Source: Imbricaverruca yamaguchii
Lineage: Eukaryota > Arthropoda > Thecostraca > Neoverrucidae
DNA length: 64,000 nucleotides
Reading direction: 5' to 3'
NCBI GenBank assembly: GCA_034440575.1
Contig: JAOTOL010001473.1
Location: 513,501-577,500, forward strand
Shown: piece by piece, positions 1-11,094 of the stretch
Position numbering within the stretch: the stretch's first letter is position 1
Layout of the letters: each line of letters opens with the position of its first letter
Notes under the pieces: generated by a model
What the model was told of the DNA's origin: nothing
The model's database searches: none
Seen by the model: only the letters and a program-made list of their open reading frames with translations
Made by a program: the position numbers and the translations under genes

Positions 1-57
1 GAGGCACGGGCAGTGGGCAGGGCCACATGAGGCACGGGCAGTTGGCAGGGCCACATG
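1..57 (+). repeat. Two copies of a 28-bp tandem repeat
   Basis: The window opens with two near-identical 28-bp units beginning GAGGCACGGGCAG and ending GGCCACAT, differing at one base. This is probably the tail of a longer array to the left. Confidence 0.85.
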
Positions 58-1108
58 GGGGAGAGGAATTGGAGGGACCTCCATTCAAAGTTACACTTCT
101 GCATTGACGGGGAGTATGCAAACGATACCTCTGCATGGACGCACACTATATAACTTAGACGTAAAATCTCTTGGGGGCATTCCTCTCCGCTAAGTATGAA
201 GAACAGCAGTTTCACAAGCATGACTAGAACTACGAGTACTTTTGGTGTTGCCAAAGCAACACCAATAATTTCTAACTTTAAGTCAGCCTGTGGCGACACA
301 AAGAAGGAATGGAGTCAACATAAGTATGCAGTGAGTGTCGAATGGCAGTTGGTCTACAGTGGCATGTACTGAAGCATGACAAAATGGCCACTGATATATC
401 TTCCTGAATCTTGCTGGTTGCAGAGCCCGTGCGTACACCCGCCAAAGTACCACAGCTGCACGGCTTGTACGACTGCTATACTTGCACGACTATTTATAAC
501 GATACTTACATGACGTATACGAGACACCACGAGAGTTCTCGTTATGATGGACTGAGACGTATCCTGGTGACCTCGGCCGCAACATGCCGCCTTGGCTCAG
601 AGGAAGCGTGACTCGAACTTGAAAACGTTCGCGAATGTTGTCGATGCTTGCATTCGGTCGTTTATTTCGCTGTCCAGCAATGCCCAGACATGGCGGTTCG
701 ACAACCTTTCACTGGGCGCAGTTTCAGCAGCGTCAGTGAACTGATGCCGGCTGCCGGCTAGTACCCGACTACCCCTCCGGAGCGTGGACCTAGGCATGCT
801 CGTAATCTCAGTTGTGCTGCCAAGACGTGGTCGGCGCTGGGAAAGGGCTGGTGTCAAACTCGTGCCTTGTCAAACTCGTGCCTTCTCGTCTCGACTGGTG
901 CTGTTCTCTAACTGGATGTATTTCGCTCTCCAGGGCTTCTAACGGATGAATGTTTGCTTACATGGGGGTTGTTTTTCAATGCTTATTACTGTCTCACAGT
1001 GAATTTCTATAGCAAGATGTGTTTTAAGTTTACGTTTGGTCTTACATCGTGATCAGCTAATGTCTTTCATAGTATTTTGCAGCAGGACAGCGCTGTTCTC
1101 GGTTTCAG
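58..1108 (+). other. Intron upstream of exon 1, no gene seen
   Basis: Unique intronic sequence. Short open frames occur on both strands but none resembles a known domain, and no repeat array is present. It ends in a pyrimidine-rich acceptor (TTCTCGGTTTCAG). Confidence 0.6.
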
Positions 1109-1221
1109 GGGGCATTGTACACAACTCTGGTGACGTCAGAGACTGATCAGCTGACGGATATACAGCTGGATCCGGCCAACGGCACCATGTACTTCCTGAG
1201 CCACAACAAAACCACCAGTCG
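1109..1221 (+). CDS. LRP1: LRP1-like exon 1: propeller blades (propeller 4 equivalent)
   Basis: The exon follows a TTTCAG acceptor and ends at donor GTAATG, leaving two bases (phase 2). It encodes 37 residues of a YWTD propeller: a strand reading LTDIQLDPANGTMYFLS, where MYFLS stands in the YWTD place. Joined to exon 2 the frame gives R-V-M-R-S-N-M, the usual basic plus N-M-x-G turn of a YWTD repeat. Earlier blades lie left of the window. No initiation codon is expected, as this is internal. The donor is weak. Confidence 0.85.
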
Positions 1222-2001
1222 GTAATGCATTTCTGTCCGATCCGGACCAGGGTGGGACGAAGGGGAACAGCTTCGTGAAGAAGAATAGCTTGTCATGAGA
1301 CGCTTGAAAGAAAGCAAAATACTTGTTTTTCCAAGTTCTGACTGATCCATGTTCCAGACTCCATGGGCAGTCCTAGTGTCCACACGTGGTGTTGGAGCAC
1401 CACGAGTGTGCGTCAGCGCCACCTCGAGATCACTGCCGAAATCCACAAACTCCACCCAAGTTTCTTTAGACTTCTACCAGTGCCGGATTTACTGTATGTT
1501 CACTTATTGGAGAAATGACTAAGCTATGAAAAGTTACTTGTATTACCCTTGCGTATTCAAATCGGTAGTGCCAAAGACATATTTGAGGTTTCGGTGTTTC
1601 CCCCTTTAAACTGCCGTTAGTTTACTTCAAGCAATGTCTCGCATTTTGGACCATCAGATACACTACACTACTGATGGCTATTCGCTTCATCTGCTGCTTT
1701 CTAGTGGGTGGTGTGCAAGAGACAGCGCACACCACCCACTGAATTTGCTAAAGTTGCTCTGAATCGTGCTCGTGAATGCACCGTGATGAGTGCTCCTTGC
1801 ACTGTCGAGTTTTGGCAACACGCAATGGCCATGTGCCTCGACTTCCGCGGCCGTGTCACAGCACGGCGCTTGGGCTCATGATGTGTCATCACTGAAGCTG
1901 TCAGTCATGCAGTGATGAAATGTGTTGTCGATCTTCACGTCTGAGTCTCGTGTCACCCGACGAACACTCGCCCACTCATCTCCGTGCTGACTGTTTCCCA
2001 G
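1222..2001 (+). other. Intron 1, mostly unique sequence
   Basis: It contains the hairpin at 1703-1740 and no tandem array, which is unusual among the introns of this gene. It ends TGTTTCCCAG. Confidence 0.7.
1703..1740. repeat. Perfect 14-bp inverted repeat (hairpin)
   Basis: AGTGGGTGGTGTGC and its exact reverse complement are separated by a 10-base loop in intron 1. It could fold into a stable stem in DNA or pre-mRNA. Nothing around it suggests a microRNA precursor of normal length. Confidence 0.85.
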
Positions 2002-2078
2002 GGTGATGCGCTCCAACATGGCCGGCGAAAACGTCACAACTCTGTGGGAGAACTCCACCCACCCTGTCAGCATCACCT
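2002..2078 (+). CDS. LRP1: LRP1-like exon 2: propeller blade
   Basis: A 77-nt exon between acceptor TTTCCCAG and donor GTGAGT, entering in phase 2 and leaving in phase 1. It encodes RSNMAGENVTTLWENSTHP and the start of the next blade, a typical arginine / N-M-x-G-E-N turn of YWTD repeats. NVT and NST are potential N-glycosylation sites. Confidence 0.9.
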
Positions 2079-2594
2079 GTGAGTACGAACCTGTCGGCCT
2101 GCATGCTGTTTGCTACACATCTGATTGATGTGCGTGTCCTGAGCAATATCACAACGTGCGACCACACCATGTGGGCGAGCTATCTTTGACCGAGCCTGTT
2201 TGTGCGGACTGGCCATTGACCAGTGATTCTGAATCGTAGGTGTTACATTGGGGCAATTAGCAGTGGAGGAAGAACCGCGACATATGATGGTGAAGAATTA
2301 GCAAGGCAATATAAAGAAATAGCAAGGCAATGGAAAGAAATAGCAAGCTAGAGATAACAAACGCATTGCGTGGAGTACCCTATGAGGGATGGGAGGGGCT
2401 TGAAATATGCTTCACGATGAAGGTGGAAATGAACCTACGAAAAGGTTGGGCATCGTCGGTTGAGAACAGCGCATGACGGGCGCTGTTCACCGATTGCCTG
2501 GTGTAGAGCTGTCTGCTCGGCTGGCGTGTTCTGCGGTCCGGCCGTCACGTCGTGCTCGATGTCTCTGCTCACACCCGGCACTTCCTCCCGGCAG
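2079..2594 (+). other. Intron 2
   Basis: Unique sequence except about three copies of a 21-bp A-rich motif containing AAATAGCAAGGCAAT at about 2285-2350. It ends TCCTCCCGGCAG. Confidence 0.6.
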
Positions 2595-2831
2595 CGCTGA
2601 GTATCGACCGCCAGCTGGGCCGGCTCTTCTGGGTGGAGGACGAGCTGTCGGTGCGCCACCTGGACGTGGCGCGGCGCCAGGCGGGCGTCACGCCGCTGGC
2701 CAACGGCTCCCGGCCGTGCGCCATCACCGTGTACGACGGTCGGCTGTACCTGGCCGACGCCGACAGCCTGCTCGTCACCGCCGTCGACCAGCTGACCGGC
2801 GCCAATCCTCGGCCCCTGCGGAACGGCACAG
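2595..2831 (+). CDS. LRP1: LRP1-like exon 3: last propeller blades
   Basis: Acceptor CCCGGCAG, donor GTGGGC, phase 1 to phase 1. It encodes 79 residues with blade strands RLFWVEDE, RPCAITVYDGRLYLADAD and a T-A-V-D turn, closing the propeller that began before the window. A methionine lies 43 bases upstream in the same frame, but the splice acceptor and the phase match to exon 2 show that this is an internal exon. Very GC-rich (C or G at most third positions). Confidence 0.9.
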
Positions 2832-2867
2832 GTGGGCAGAGCTACCCTTGCGTAACGCTGTAGGTGA

Positions 2868-3040
2868 GATGCCCCAGGGGACGAGTTGCCTGGGGGTAAG
2901 GTGCCCGTCTCACAATCGAAAGGTGGATTCGAGTCTCACCTGTCGTTACTCTTCGCCTGCGACCAATCGGCGTGAGAGATTGGTGACGTTACTTGACTCG
3001 ACGGTTGATGTGTCGTAAAACCAATAACTAACCAACCGAA
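2868..3040 (+). mobile_element. tRNA-derived SINE, probable
   Basis: A tRNA-like head has an A-box-like stretch (GGGGGTAAGGTG) and a B box (GGATTCGAGTCTC), followed by a tail with TGTGTCGTAAAACCAA and an AACTAACCAACC end. The tail resembles those at 14041-14070 and 7120-7155. No clear target duplication was found. Confidence 0.65.
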
Positions 3041-3049
3041 GAGATGCAC

Positions 3050-4575
3050 CTGTGTCCCGCCACTGACGACTGTGTCCCGCCACTGACCACTGTGTCCCGC
3101 CACTGACGACTGTGTCCCGCCACTGGCGACTGTGTCCCGCCACTGACGACTGTGTCCCGCCACTAGCGGCTGTGTCCCGCCACTGACGGCTGTGTCCCGC
3201 CACTGACGGCTGTGTCCCGCCACTGACGGCTGTGTCCCGCCACTGACGGCTGTGTCCCGCCACTGGCGACTGTGTCCCGCCACTGGCGACTGCGTCCCGC
3301 CACTGACGGCTGTGTCCCGCCACTGATGACTGTGTCCCGCCACTGGCGACCGTGTCCCGCCACTGACGACTGTGTCCCGCCACTGACGACTGTGTCCCGC
3401 CACTGGCGACTGTGTCCCGCCACTGACGGCTGTGTCCCGCCACTGACGACTGTGTCCCGCCACTAACTACTGTGTCCCGCCACTGACGGCTGTGTCACGC
3501 TACTGGCGGCTGTGTCCCGCCACTGACTACTGTGTCCCGCCACTGACGGCTGTGTCCCGCCACTGACGACTGTGTCCCGCCACTGACGACTGTGTCCCGC
3601 CACTGACGACTGTGTCCCGCCACTGGCGACTGTGTCCCGCCACTGATGACTGTGTCCCGCTACTGGCGACTGTGTCCCGCCACTGACGACCGTGTCCCGC
3701 CACTGGCGACTGTGTCCCGCCACTGATGACTGTGTCCCGCCACTGACGACTGTGTCCCGCCACTGACGACCGTGTCCCGCCACTGATGACTGTGTCCCGC
3801 TACTGGCGACTGTGTCCCGCCACTGACGACCGTGTCCCGCCACTGGCGACCGTGTCCCGCCACTGACGACTGTGTCCCGCCACTGACGACTGTGTCCCGC
3901 CACTGACGACTGTGTCCCGCCACTGGCGACTGTGTCCCGCCACTGATGACTGTGTCCCGCCACTGACGACTGTGTCCCGCCACTGACGACTGTGTCCCGC
4001 CACTGACGACTGTGTTCCGCCACTGGCGACTGTTCACTGCGCACTGCGACTGTGTCCCGCCACTGACACTGTGTCCCGCCACTGACGGCTGTGTCCCGCC
4101 ACTGACGACTGTGTCCCGGCACTGACACTGTGTCCCGCCACTGACGGCTGTGTCCCGCCACTGGCGACTGTGTCCCGCCACTGACGGCTGTGTCCCGCCA
4201 CTGGCGACTGTGTCCCGCCACTGACGACCGTGTCCCGCCACTGGCGACCGTGTCCCGCCACTGACGACTGTGTCCCGCCACTGACGACTGTGTCCCGCCA
4301 CTGACGACTGTGTCCCGCCACTGGCGACTGTGTCCCGCCACTGACGACTGTGTCCCGCCACTGACGACTGTGTCCCGCCACTGACGACTGTGTTCCGCCA
4401 CTGGCGACTGTGTCCTGCCACTGACTACTGTGTCCCTCCACTGACGGCTGTGTCCCTCCACTGACGACTGTGTCCCGGCACTGACCACTGTGTCCCGCCA
4501 CTGACGGCTGTGTCCCGCCACTGGCGTCTGTGTCCCTCCACTGACTACTGTGTCCCGCCACTGATGACTGTGTCT
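3050..4575 (+). repeat. 20-bp minisatellite, about 76 copies, upstream of exon 4
   Basis: The period is exactly 20 bp (TGTGTCCCGCCACTGACGAC and variants), with small register shifts near 4030-4135. The unit closely resembles the sequence just before exon 4 (GACCGTGCCGCCATGACCGGCAG), so it was probably seeded from that acceptor region, though copies lack the terminal AG. Because 20 is not a multiple of 3, all frames read as similar peptide repeats; these are not genes. Confidence 0.97.
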
Positions 4576-4607
4576 GCTGCTGATGACCGTGCCGCCATGA
4601 CCGGCAG

Positions 4608-4799
4608 CGTTTTCCGAGACGCCGGTGCCATCCCTGCTGGTGTACGACCCGTCCCTGCAGCCAGCAGACGTCTCGCCGTGTCGGAAAAACAACAAGGTCG
4701 GCTGCCAGCACCTGTGTCTGCCCGTGTCGCCGCGGGAGGCGCGCTGTGGCTGCACTGTCGGCTTCACGCTGGACCCGGTCGGCGGCAAGAAATGCGACG
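4608..4799 (+). CDS. LRP1: LRP1-like exon 4: EGF-like module
   Basis: Acceptor ACCGGCAG, donor GTGAGT, phase 1 to 1. It encodes the propeller-EGF linker and one EGF-like module: cysteines in C-R-K-N-N-K-V-G-C-Q-H-L-C, then C-G-C and a final C in KKCDG. This is the six-cysteine EGF that follows each LRP propeller and packs against its base. A methionine at 4625 is internal, not a start. Confidence 0.92.
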
Positions 4800-6565
4800 G
4801 TGAGTGCAGTGCCCTTACCATTCGGCAGGTATTCGACTTCAGTCCCCGTGTGCTAGGCTCCTGAACCAAGTCCAGCAGATGAAGGTGTTGACGCCAGTGC
4901 AGCCCATACCCGGGAGGTTATGAAGAACAGCAAATTAAGTAAGAAATGTGAGTTAGTTATTTGTACTTTAGGGCGCTTCGACCATAATTGAAAATTGTGA
5001 GAGGAAGCAGCTTTGGAAAAAATGGCAGATTTGTCAGAGTCAGATTAAATTAGGTAGCAAGTTAGGTAGAACCAAGGAAATACACAGGAATACGAGATGT
5101 GGTAGAAAAATGCTTCCGAACGTTTGGCTCCGTTCAGCGAAGCGGTAAGCTCTCACCAACGCAAAATCAAGAATTAGGACAGATGCTGTCTGGATAACCA
5201 TGATTTCATCCAGACACATGGGCACGAATGACCGGCAGCTGGTGACGTGACGTCAGCGTCAGATATCTCTCGTCGCCGCCAGACTCAGCCACTGTGTCGT
5301 GTCCCTGTGTCTCTAAATTTGGCGGCGCAGCTGTACAATGCAGCGCAAACTGTACCAGTGGCGGCGGTGACAATATAGTGCTGACTGCGTGATGTGGCTG
5401 GTCTGCCAGCGGACCAGCCAGGTACCTTAACCCAGTCTCTCCGGTCAGATCATCACCCGCTCTCGGCAGGGGGGGGGGAGGGGGTGATAGGAACTATCCT
5501 CTAATATCCAAACTAAGCGTCGCACGAACACGAAAGAGGTGTCATCGGAAAGCGCCAGACGAGTAGGGCCAGACAGCACCCCCAAAAATATATCCACAAA
5601 AGTGACGTCACTAGGAGCCTATATTTTCACGACTTGCATGTTTTGGCTATGGGGTATTCATTTTTGGGTGTATTGAAGAAATTTGGAATCAGAAAATGAC
5701 AGCGAAATCGACCAGGAACATGAATTTTTGGGGCTACCCAAAAATCAACATTTTTTTAAAATTTCAAAATGTTGAGTTTTCACGTTTTCTTTACTTTTCC
5801 TTTTGTAATGGATAGAGCGGACCGAAAAACGTTGTTCGAAGTCAACTAATAAACAAATGCTTTCTTTAGCCAGAATCTTCAATTTGAACTCTGATAGGCA
5901 AATATTCAAGTAATCAAAAACTGATAAAAAAAGAAAAAAATTCCTCGTGCGTTTTGTTGCATATCCTAAAGATAAGCAAACGCTGAAAGTTTCATTAACA
6001 TATCCGCATCCGTTGAAGCCTGACGACTGGTTTTGGGGGTGACCTCACTTGACCTAGACTAACTCGTTGACCCCAGATGATATGACTTCAAAAGTTTGAC
6101 ACAACATGCAAAATTTATGTGGGAAAAGGTATGCCAAATTTCGAGGCGCTGCCGCGCGCCGGTCTTTCACAATCGGCGAAAAGCTTGAGTGGAGTGGGGA
6201 GGGGGCGGTTGAAGAAACTCTCCCCTCCCCGAGACGGCGGGAGTTAAACATTATAATTGAATGACAATAAATGACTATTAACACCGGTATGTACCAGTGA
6301 TAATATGTCACTTCATGTTGTTCCTTTTTAACGCCATCATTAAGTCAGGTTACCAGATGTAAACGTATGACCTTCGGAGCTTTTTAGTTCGGAATGTACA
6401 CCTACCACAAGTGTTATGGTGGTCAAAATGAAGGCCATTCTGGAGTAGAATTGTTGTATTATGGTTGACTGAGGATCGCTCAGTTGTTATGTGACGGCCT
6501 CTCACCACAGGCCTGGCCATATCGAGCCCAGCTGAGTGACGGAGCCGTGGTGACCGTGCCCCCAG
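4800..6565 (+). other. Intron 4, no array
   Basis: Unique sequence of 1.8 kb, AT-rich from about 5500 to 6330. It includes a run of ten G at 5470-5480 and many A/T runs at 5740-5940. No gene, RNA or transposon was recognised on either strand. Confidence 0.6.
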
Positions 6566-6835
6566 GCAGCGGCGAGTTCCTGCTGATCGCCAACGGCGAC
6601 GGTCTGCTGGGCCGCAGCCTGTCGGGCGGCGGCGGCGCCGTCCTGCCGCCCTTCTCCACCATCGCCGTGGCCGACACAGTCGACTTCGACGCGGCCCGTG
6701 GCCGCCTGGTGTGGGTGGACCAGGATGTCGGTCAGCTGATGAGTGTCGGGCGCGACGGCAGCAACCTGACTCAGCTGGAGACGGAGCTGCGCGGCTCGCA
6801 GGGTCCCACCGGACTGGCCGTCGACTGGGTAACCG
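6566..6835 (+). CDS. LRP1: LRP1-like exon 5: start of propeller 5 equivalent
   Basis: I chose the acceptor GCCCCCAG at 6565 because it restores GGC and phase 1 from exon 4; the earlier AGs at 6510 and 6531 would need phase 0. The donor is GTGAGT. The frame gives GEFLLIANGDGLLGRSL, the usual first strand after an LRP EGF, then RLVWVDQD and GLAVDWVTG. The last is the blade motif whose partner NTYWSE starts exon 6. Confidence 0.9.
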
Positions 6836-7216
6836 GTGAGTCACAGTCCGGGTCATCCCGCACTTGATCTCTTCGACAGGACCTGGCGTGTCAACGGTGA
6901 GAGATAGGCACCATTTCTTTGCACCACTGAAGAGACGTAGGATGGTGTCATGCGGCCGTGAAAATCGTGTTCCCCACGTGGTCTGAACAAGGGTTGGAGG
7001 GGGGTCGTCCCAGCAGGAGAGAAGAATCACGAGCGTGTGAGTGCCATCCCAGTGAGTCAGTGTCAGTCGGTGCTATTACGACTGTCACAGTTGAGCGGCT
7101 GGCGCCATTAGCCATGAATGGGCATACAGTGTGTTGTGAATGATCCAATACAAAACAGCTGAGTTGGTTGTCCGGCGTCAGACGTGAGTCGTCAGTCGGC
7201 AGTATCGTGCCGGCAG
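6836..7216 (+). other. Intron 5
   Basis: Short intron holding a SINE tail fragment (7090-7155); otherwise unique. Confidence 0.6.
7090..7155 (+). mobile_element. SINE 3' tail fragment
   Basis: GGCGCCATTAGCC, then CATACAGTGTGTTGTGAA and CCAATACAAAAC, match the tail of the SINE at 13898-14072 with a few changes. The tRNA-like head is missing or too diverged to see. Confidence 0.6.
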
Positions 7217-8128
7217 GCAACACCTACTGGTCCGAGTCGACCACCCAGACGATCCACATGACGCGCGCCGGCCACGCGCTGACCATGGTGGTGGTGCGCG
7301 GCAACCTGAGCCGCGCCGACGCCATCGTGTTCCACCCGGCCGGCCGGCTCTTCTGGACCAACCGGCGCGGCGCGTCGGCCGTCGTCGAGCGCAGTCTGCT
7401 GGACGGCCGGCAGCGCGCCGTGTTCGCGACGCTGGGCGCCTGGACGGTCCACCTGACGCTGGCCGACCTGACCCTGGACGTGCGCGCCGACACGCTCTAC
7501 TGGCTGCTGGCCGGCCTGGGCCGCCTGGGCCGCGTGCGCGCCGACGGCACCGGCGCCGTCGAGACCCTGCTGGAGGGCGCCGCCGCCGCACACGTGGTGT
7601 CCATCTGCCACAGCGGCGGCCACCTGTACTGGGCCGACCGGCTGCTGGACGGCGGCAGCGTGCGCCGCGCGCCCGTCGCCAACCTGAGCGCTGCCGAGAC
7701 GCTGCACGCGCAGCTGAAGCGCGTGCGCGACGTGCAGGTGTACAGCCGCCGCCGACAGGCGCAGATCAACTCGTGCGGCGACGCCAACGGCTACTGCGCC
7801 GAGCTGTGCGTCTACCTGGGCGCGGACGCGCAGCCGCGCGACCACCAGTGCCAGTGCGTGCACGGCCGGCTGGCCAGCGACGGGCTCAGCTGCGTGCCGT
7901 ACGACGAGTTCCTCATGTTCTCGCGCGTGTCGGCCATCGAGAGCCTGCACTTCTTCAAATCGTCCAGCGCGCCGCCGTTCCCGGCGATCGACGCCAAGGA
8001 GGTCGTGCGCAACGCCATCGGGCTGTCCTTCGACTACGACGAGAAGACCCTCTTCTTCTCCGACATACAGCGCGGCAGCATCAACAGCGTCGGCTTCAAC
8101 GGCACCGGCCACAAGGTCATCGCCGACC
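7217..8128 (+). CDS. LRP1: LRP1-like exon 6: propeller, EGF and start of next propeller
   Basis: The largest exon (912 nt), acceptor GCCGGCAG, donor GTGAGT, phase 1 to 1. In order it encodes: the remaining blades of propeller 5 (NTYWSE, RLFWTNRRG, LYWLLAG, HLYWADR) and an EGF with C-G-D-A-N-G-Y-C-A-E-L-C, then C-Q-C and a final C. Then the first strand of propeller 6 (YDEFLMFSRVSAIESLHFF) and its first blade (NAIGLSFDYD, LFFSDIQRGSINS). It is extremely GC-rich. In most LRP genes this stretch is cut by several introns, so exon fusion by intron loss is likely. Confidence 0.95.
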
Positions 8129-8180
8129 GTGAGTAGACACTGGGGCGAGAGTCCCGTCAGGGCCACAGCGGACGTATGGG

Positions 8181-8650
8181 GGGGGGGGGGTTGAATAAGC
8201 TGCGGGCAGTTGGTACGTGCTGGGTGGTGGGTGCAGTTGACTATGCATTGGCTGATGTTGACCAGATGTTGAGGAGTTGGTACATGTTGGATAGGAGGTG
8301 ATGTTGACTAGGCTGTGAACAGTTTGTAGATGCTGCGTGATGGGTGATGTTGACTAGACATTGAGTAGCTTCTACCTGCTAGGTGGTGGGTGGTGTTGAC
8401 TAGGCATTGGGTAATTGGTACATGGTGGGTTATGTTAACTAGCCCGTGGGCATTTTGTAGACACTGGGTGATGGGTGATGTTGATTAGGCATTGGCTGGT
8501 GTTGACTAAGCATTGGGTAGTTGGTGCAAGCTGGTTGGTTGGTGATGTTGACTAAACCGTGCGTAGCGGGTCTATGCTGGGTGATGGGTGGCGTTGATTA
8601 GGCTGTGGGTAGTGGATATGTGCTGGGTGGTGTGGTCTAGGCTGTGGGTA
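8181..8650 (+). repeat. Degenerate tandem repeat of about 50 bp
   Basis: After a G10 run, loosely repeated blocks of GTGATGTTGACTAGGCATTGGG and GTAGTTGGTACATGCTGGG occur about nine times with many changes. This is an old array; the unit length varies. Confidence 0.75.
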
Positions 8651-8844
8651 GTAGGTATACTAGACAGCTGAACCGCCAGTAAATGAATTCGCTCCAATAC
8701 ACAACTGTTGCGCGCTGGTGTTCGTTAGTTTTTTATTGCCATAATCTAATCTGAGATCCGTACCGTTTTTTACCAGACATACAGAAGTCCATTTATGTGC
8801 ACTGATTTTAAATGGTCCCACGACTTCTACTCTTCGGCTATACA

Positions 8845-9235
8845 ACGGACCGGACCGACAGAACACACAACACATCGGGCCAGTCCGCAACGGACCGGAC
8901 TGACAGAACACACAACACATCGGGCCAGTCCGCAACAGACCGGACCGACAGAACACACAACACATCGGGCCAGTCCGCAACAGACCGGACCAACAGAACA
9001 CAACACATCGGGCCAGTCCGCAACAGACCGGACCAACAGAACACAACACATCGGGCCAGTCCGCAACAGACCGGACCAACAGAACACAACACATCGGGCC
9101 AGTCCGCAACAGACCGGACCAACAGAACACAACACATCGGGCCAGTCCGCAACAGACCGGACCGACAGAACACAAATGGGCCAGTCCGCAACAGACCGGA
9201 CCGACAGGACGCTCTAACCAGTCCGCCAGTCCGCT
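8845..9235 (+). repeat. 41-44-bp minisatellite, about 9 copies
   Basis: The unit contains CATCGGGCCAGTCCGCAACA and GACCGGACCAACAGAACAC. Early copies carry an extra CA pair. It lies upstream of exon 7 and shares no clear sequence with it. Confidence 0.95.
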
Positions 9236-9335
9236 ACAGACTGGGCTGGCGTGACGATCTATGCGGAGGCCCGTGAGCTGGTGGGGCAGCAGTTCTCAGT
9301 TTCTCCTGACCTCACCTGACCTGACCCGGTTACAG

Positions 9336-9516
9336 AGCAGGGCTCGGTGGAGGGCGTGGCATTCGAGCCGGTGCACGGCGACGTGTACTGGACGTGCAGC
9401 AGCCACCACAGCATTAGCCGCATCAACGTGCGCCGGCCCAACAGCCGGAACCAGCTGCTCGTGCCGCTGGCCGAGCACGACAAGCCGCGCGGCATCGCTA
9501 TCGACAGCTGCAACAG
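9336..9516 (+). CDS. LRP1: LRP1-like exon 7: propeller 6 blade
   Basis: Acceptor GGTTACAG, donor GTAGCT (weak), phase 1 to 2. The frame gives GSVEGVAFEPVHGDVYWTC and HDKPRGIAIDSCN, two blade strands. VYWTC replaces YWTD, as is common in propeller 6 of LRP1. The frame is open only as an exon, with no start codon. Confidence 0.88.
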
Positions 9517-9529
9517 GTAGCTGCTGCGG

Positions 9530-9860
9530 CCGGCTGCCGCACAAGGCTGTCCTGTCCTCACCAGCTGCTGTACATGGCTGTCCTGTCCTCACCAGCTGCC
9601 GTACAGGGCTGGCCTGTCCTCACCAGCTTCCATACGGGGCTGGCCTGTCCTCACCAGCTGCCGTACAGGTCTGTCCTGTCCTCACCAGCTGCTGTACAGG
9701 GCTGGCCTGTCCTCACCAGCTGCCATACGGGGCTGGCCTGTCCTCGCCAGCTGCCTTATGGGGCTGGCCCGTCCTCACCAGCTGCCGGGCAGAGGGCTGA
9801 CCTGTCCTCACCAGCTGCCGTGCTGGGCTGGCCCATCCTCACCATCTCCGTACATGACTG
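9530..9860 (+). repeat. 31-bp minisatellite downstream of exon 7, about 10 copies
   Basis: The unit reads CTGTCCTCACCAGCTGCCG then TACAGGGCTGGC. One copy has CAGCTGCCGTACAGGTCTG, which resembles the exon 7 border CAGCTGCAACAG/GTAGCTG, so a junction origin is possible but not proven. Confidence 0.95.
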
Positions 9861-10034
9861 ACCTGTTAACCTGAACGATCCTTACCCGAGCGTTTTTCTG
9901 TCAGTGTGGTTGGGTACCAGTAGCCATGGTTTCTGGTAATTCGGCAGCTCGCCGGCTGAAGTGTGTGGCGGGTGTCGTGAGCAGATGTTTTGCTGTTGTC
10001 TTGTATTTGTCTCGAGCACAACTATGTGCGAGTC

Positions 10035-10905
10035 TACACTGAGTGGTGTCGATGGTGTGGGGCACGGTGTTCCAGTCAGTGTGGGTGGTCTACACTGGCT
10101 GGTGTTGATTGTGTGGGGCACGGTGTTCCAGTCAGTGTGGGTGGTCTACACTGACTGGTGTCGATGGTGTGGGGCACGGTGTTCCTTTCAGTGTGGGTGG
10201 TCTACACTGACTGGTGTCGATGGTGTGGGGCACGGTGTTCCAGTCAGTGTGGGTGGTCTACACTGACTGGTGTCGATGGTGTGGGGCACGGTGTTCCTTT
10301 CAGTGTGGGTGATCTACACTGGCTGGTGTTGATGGTGTGGGGCACGGTGTTCCTTTCAGTGTGGGTGATCTACACTGGCTGGTGTTGATGGTGTGGGGCA
10401 CGGTGTTCCTTTCAGTGTGGGTGGTCTACACTGGCTGGTGTTGATGGTGTGGGGCACGGTGTTCCTTTCAGTGTGGGTGGTCTACACTGACTGGTGTCGA
10501 TGGTGTGGGGCACGGTGTTCCAGTCAGTGTGGGTGGTCTACACTGACTGGTGTCGATGGTGTGGGGCACGGTGTTCCTTTCAGTGTGGGTGGTCTACACT
10601 GGCTGGTGTTGATGGTGTGGGGCACGGTGTTCCTTTCAGTGTGGGTGGTCTACACTGGCTGGTGTTGATGGTGTGGGGCACGGTGTTCCTTTCAGTGTGG
10701 GTGGTCTACACTGGCTGGTGTGGGGCACGGTGTTCCAGTCAGTGTGGGTGGTCTACACTGGCTGGTGTTGATGGTGTGGGGCACGGTGTTCCTTTCAGTG
10801 TGGGTGGTCTACACTGACTGGTGTCGATGATGTGGGGCACTGTGTTCCTTTCAGTGTGGGTGGTCTACACTGACTGGTGTCGATAATGTGGGGCACGATG
10901 TTCCA
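10035..10905 (+). repeat. 56-bp minisatellite, about 15 copies
   Basis: The unit contains GGTGTGGGGCACGGTGTTCC and CAGTGTGGGTGGTCTACACT. Variants alternate (GACTGGTGTCGATG versus GGCTGGTGTTGATG), hinting at a higher-order pattern. One shortened copy lies near 10715. Confidence 0.95.
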
Positions 10906-11094
10906 GTCAGGCGGAGATATGAGCCACCAGCTGTGGAATCTTGCGTTTCTGATGGTTTTGTCGCACTGAATAGCTACTATAATCAAGATAGCGTTACAAC
11001 TTTGTGACTCAGTTAGTTATGTGAGTTTAAGGGTGCTTCAACCAAAGGATGTGAACATTCAGCGCCCACTCAATGATTCGGTGTCGTGCTGCAC

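Noticed and set aside
2552..2594. Translation start at the methionine at 2552 for exon 3
   Set aside because: The frame upstream of 2595 is intronic; acceptor and phase tie exon 3 to exon 2.
3463..4869. 468-residue minus-strand open frame
   Set aside because: It is made of the 20-bp repeat, where all frames read the same peptide cycle; no start context, domain or splice evidence.
6511..6565. Exon 5 starting at 6511 or 6532
   Set aside because: Both acceptors would require phase 0, while exon 4 ends in phase 1; 6566 fits and gives the expected first propeller strand.
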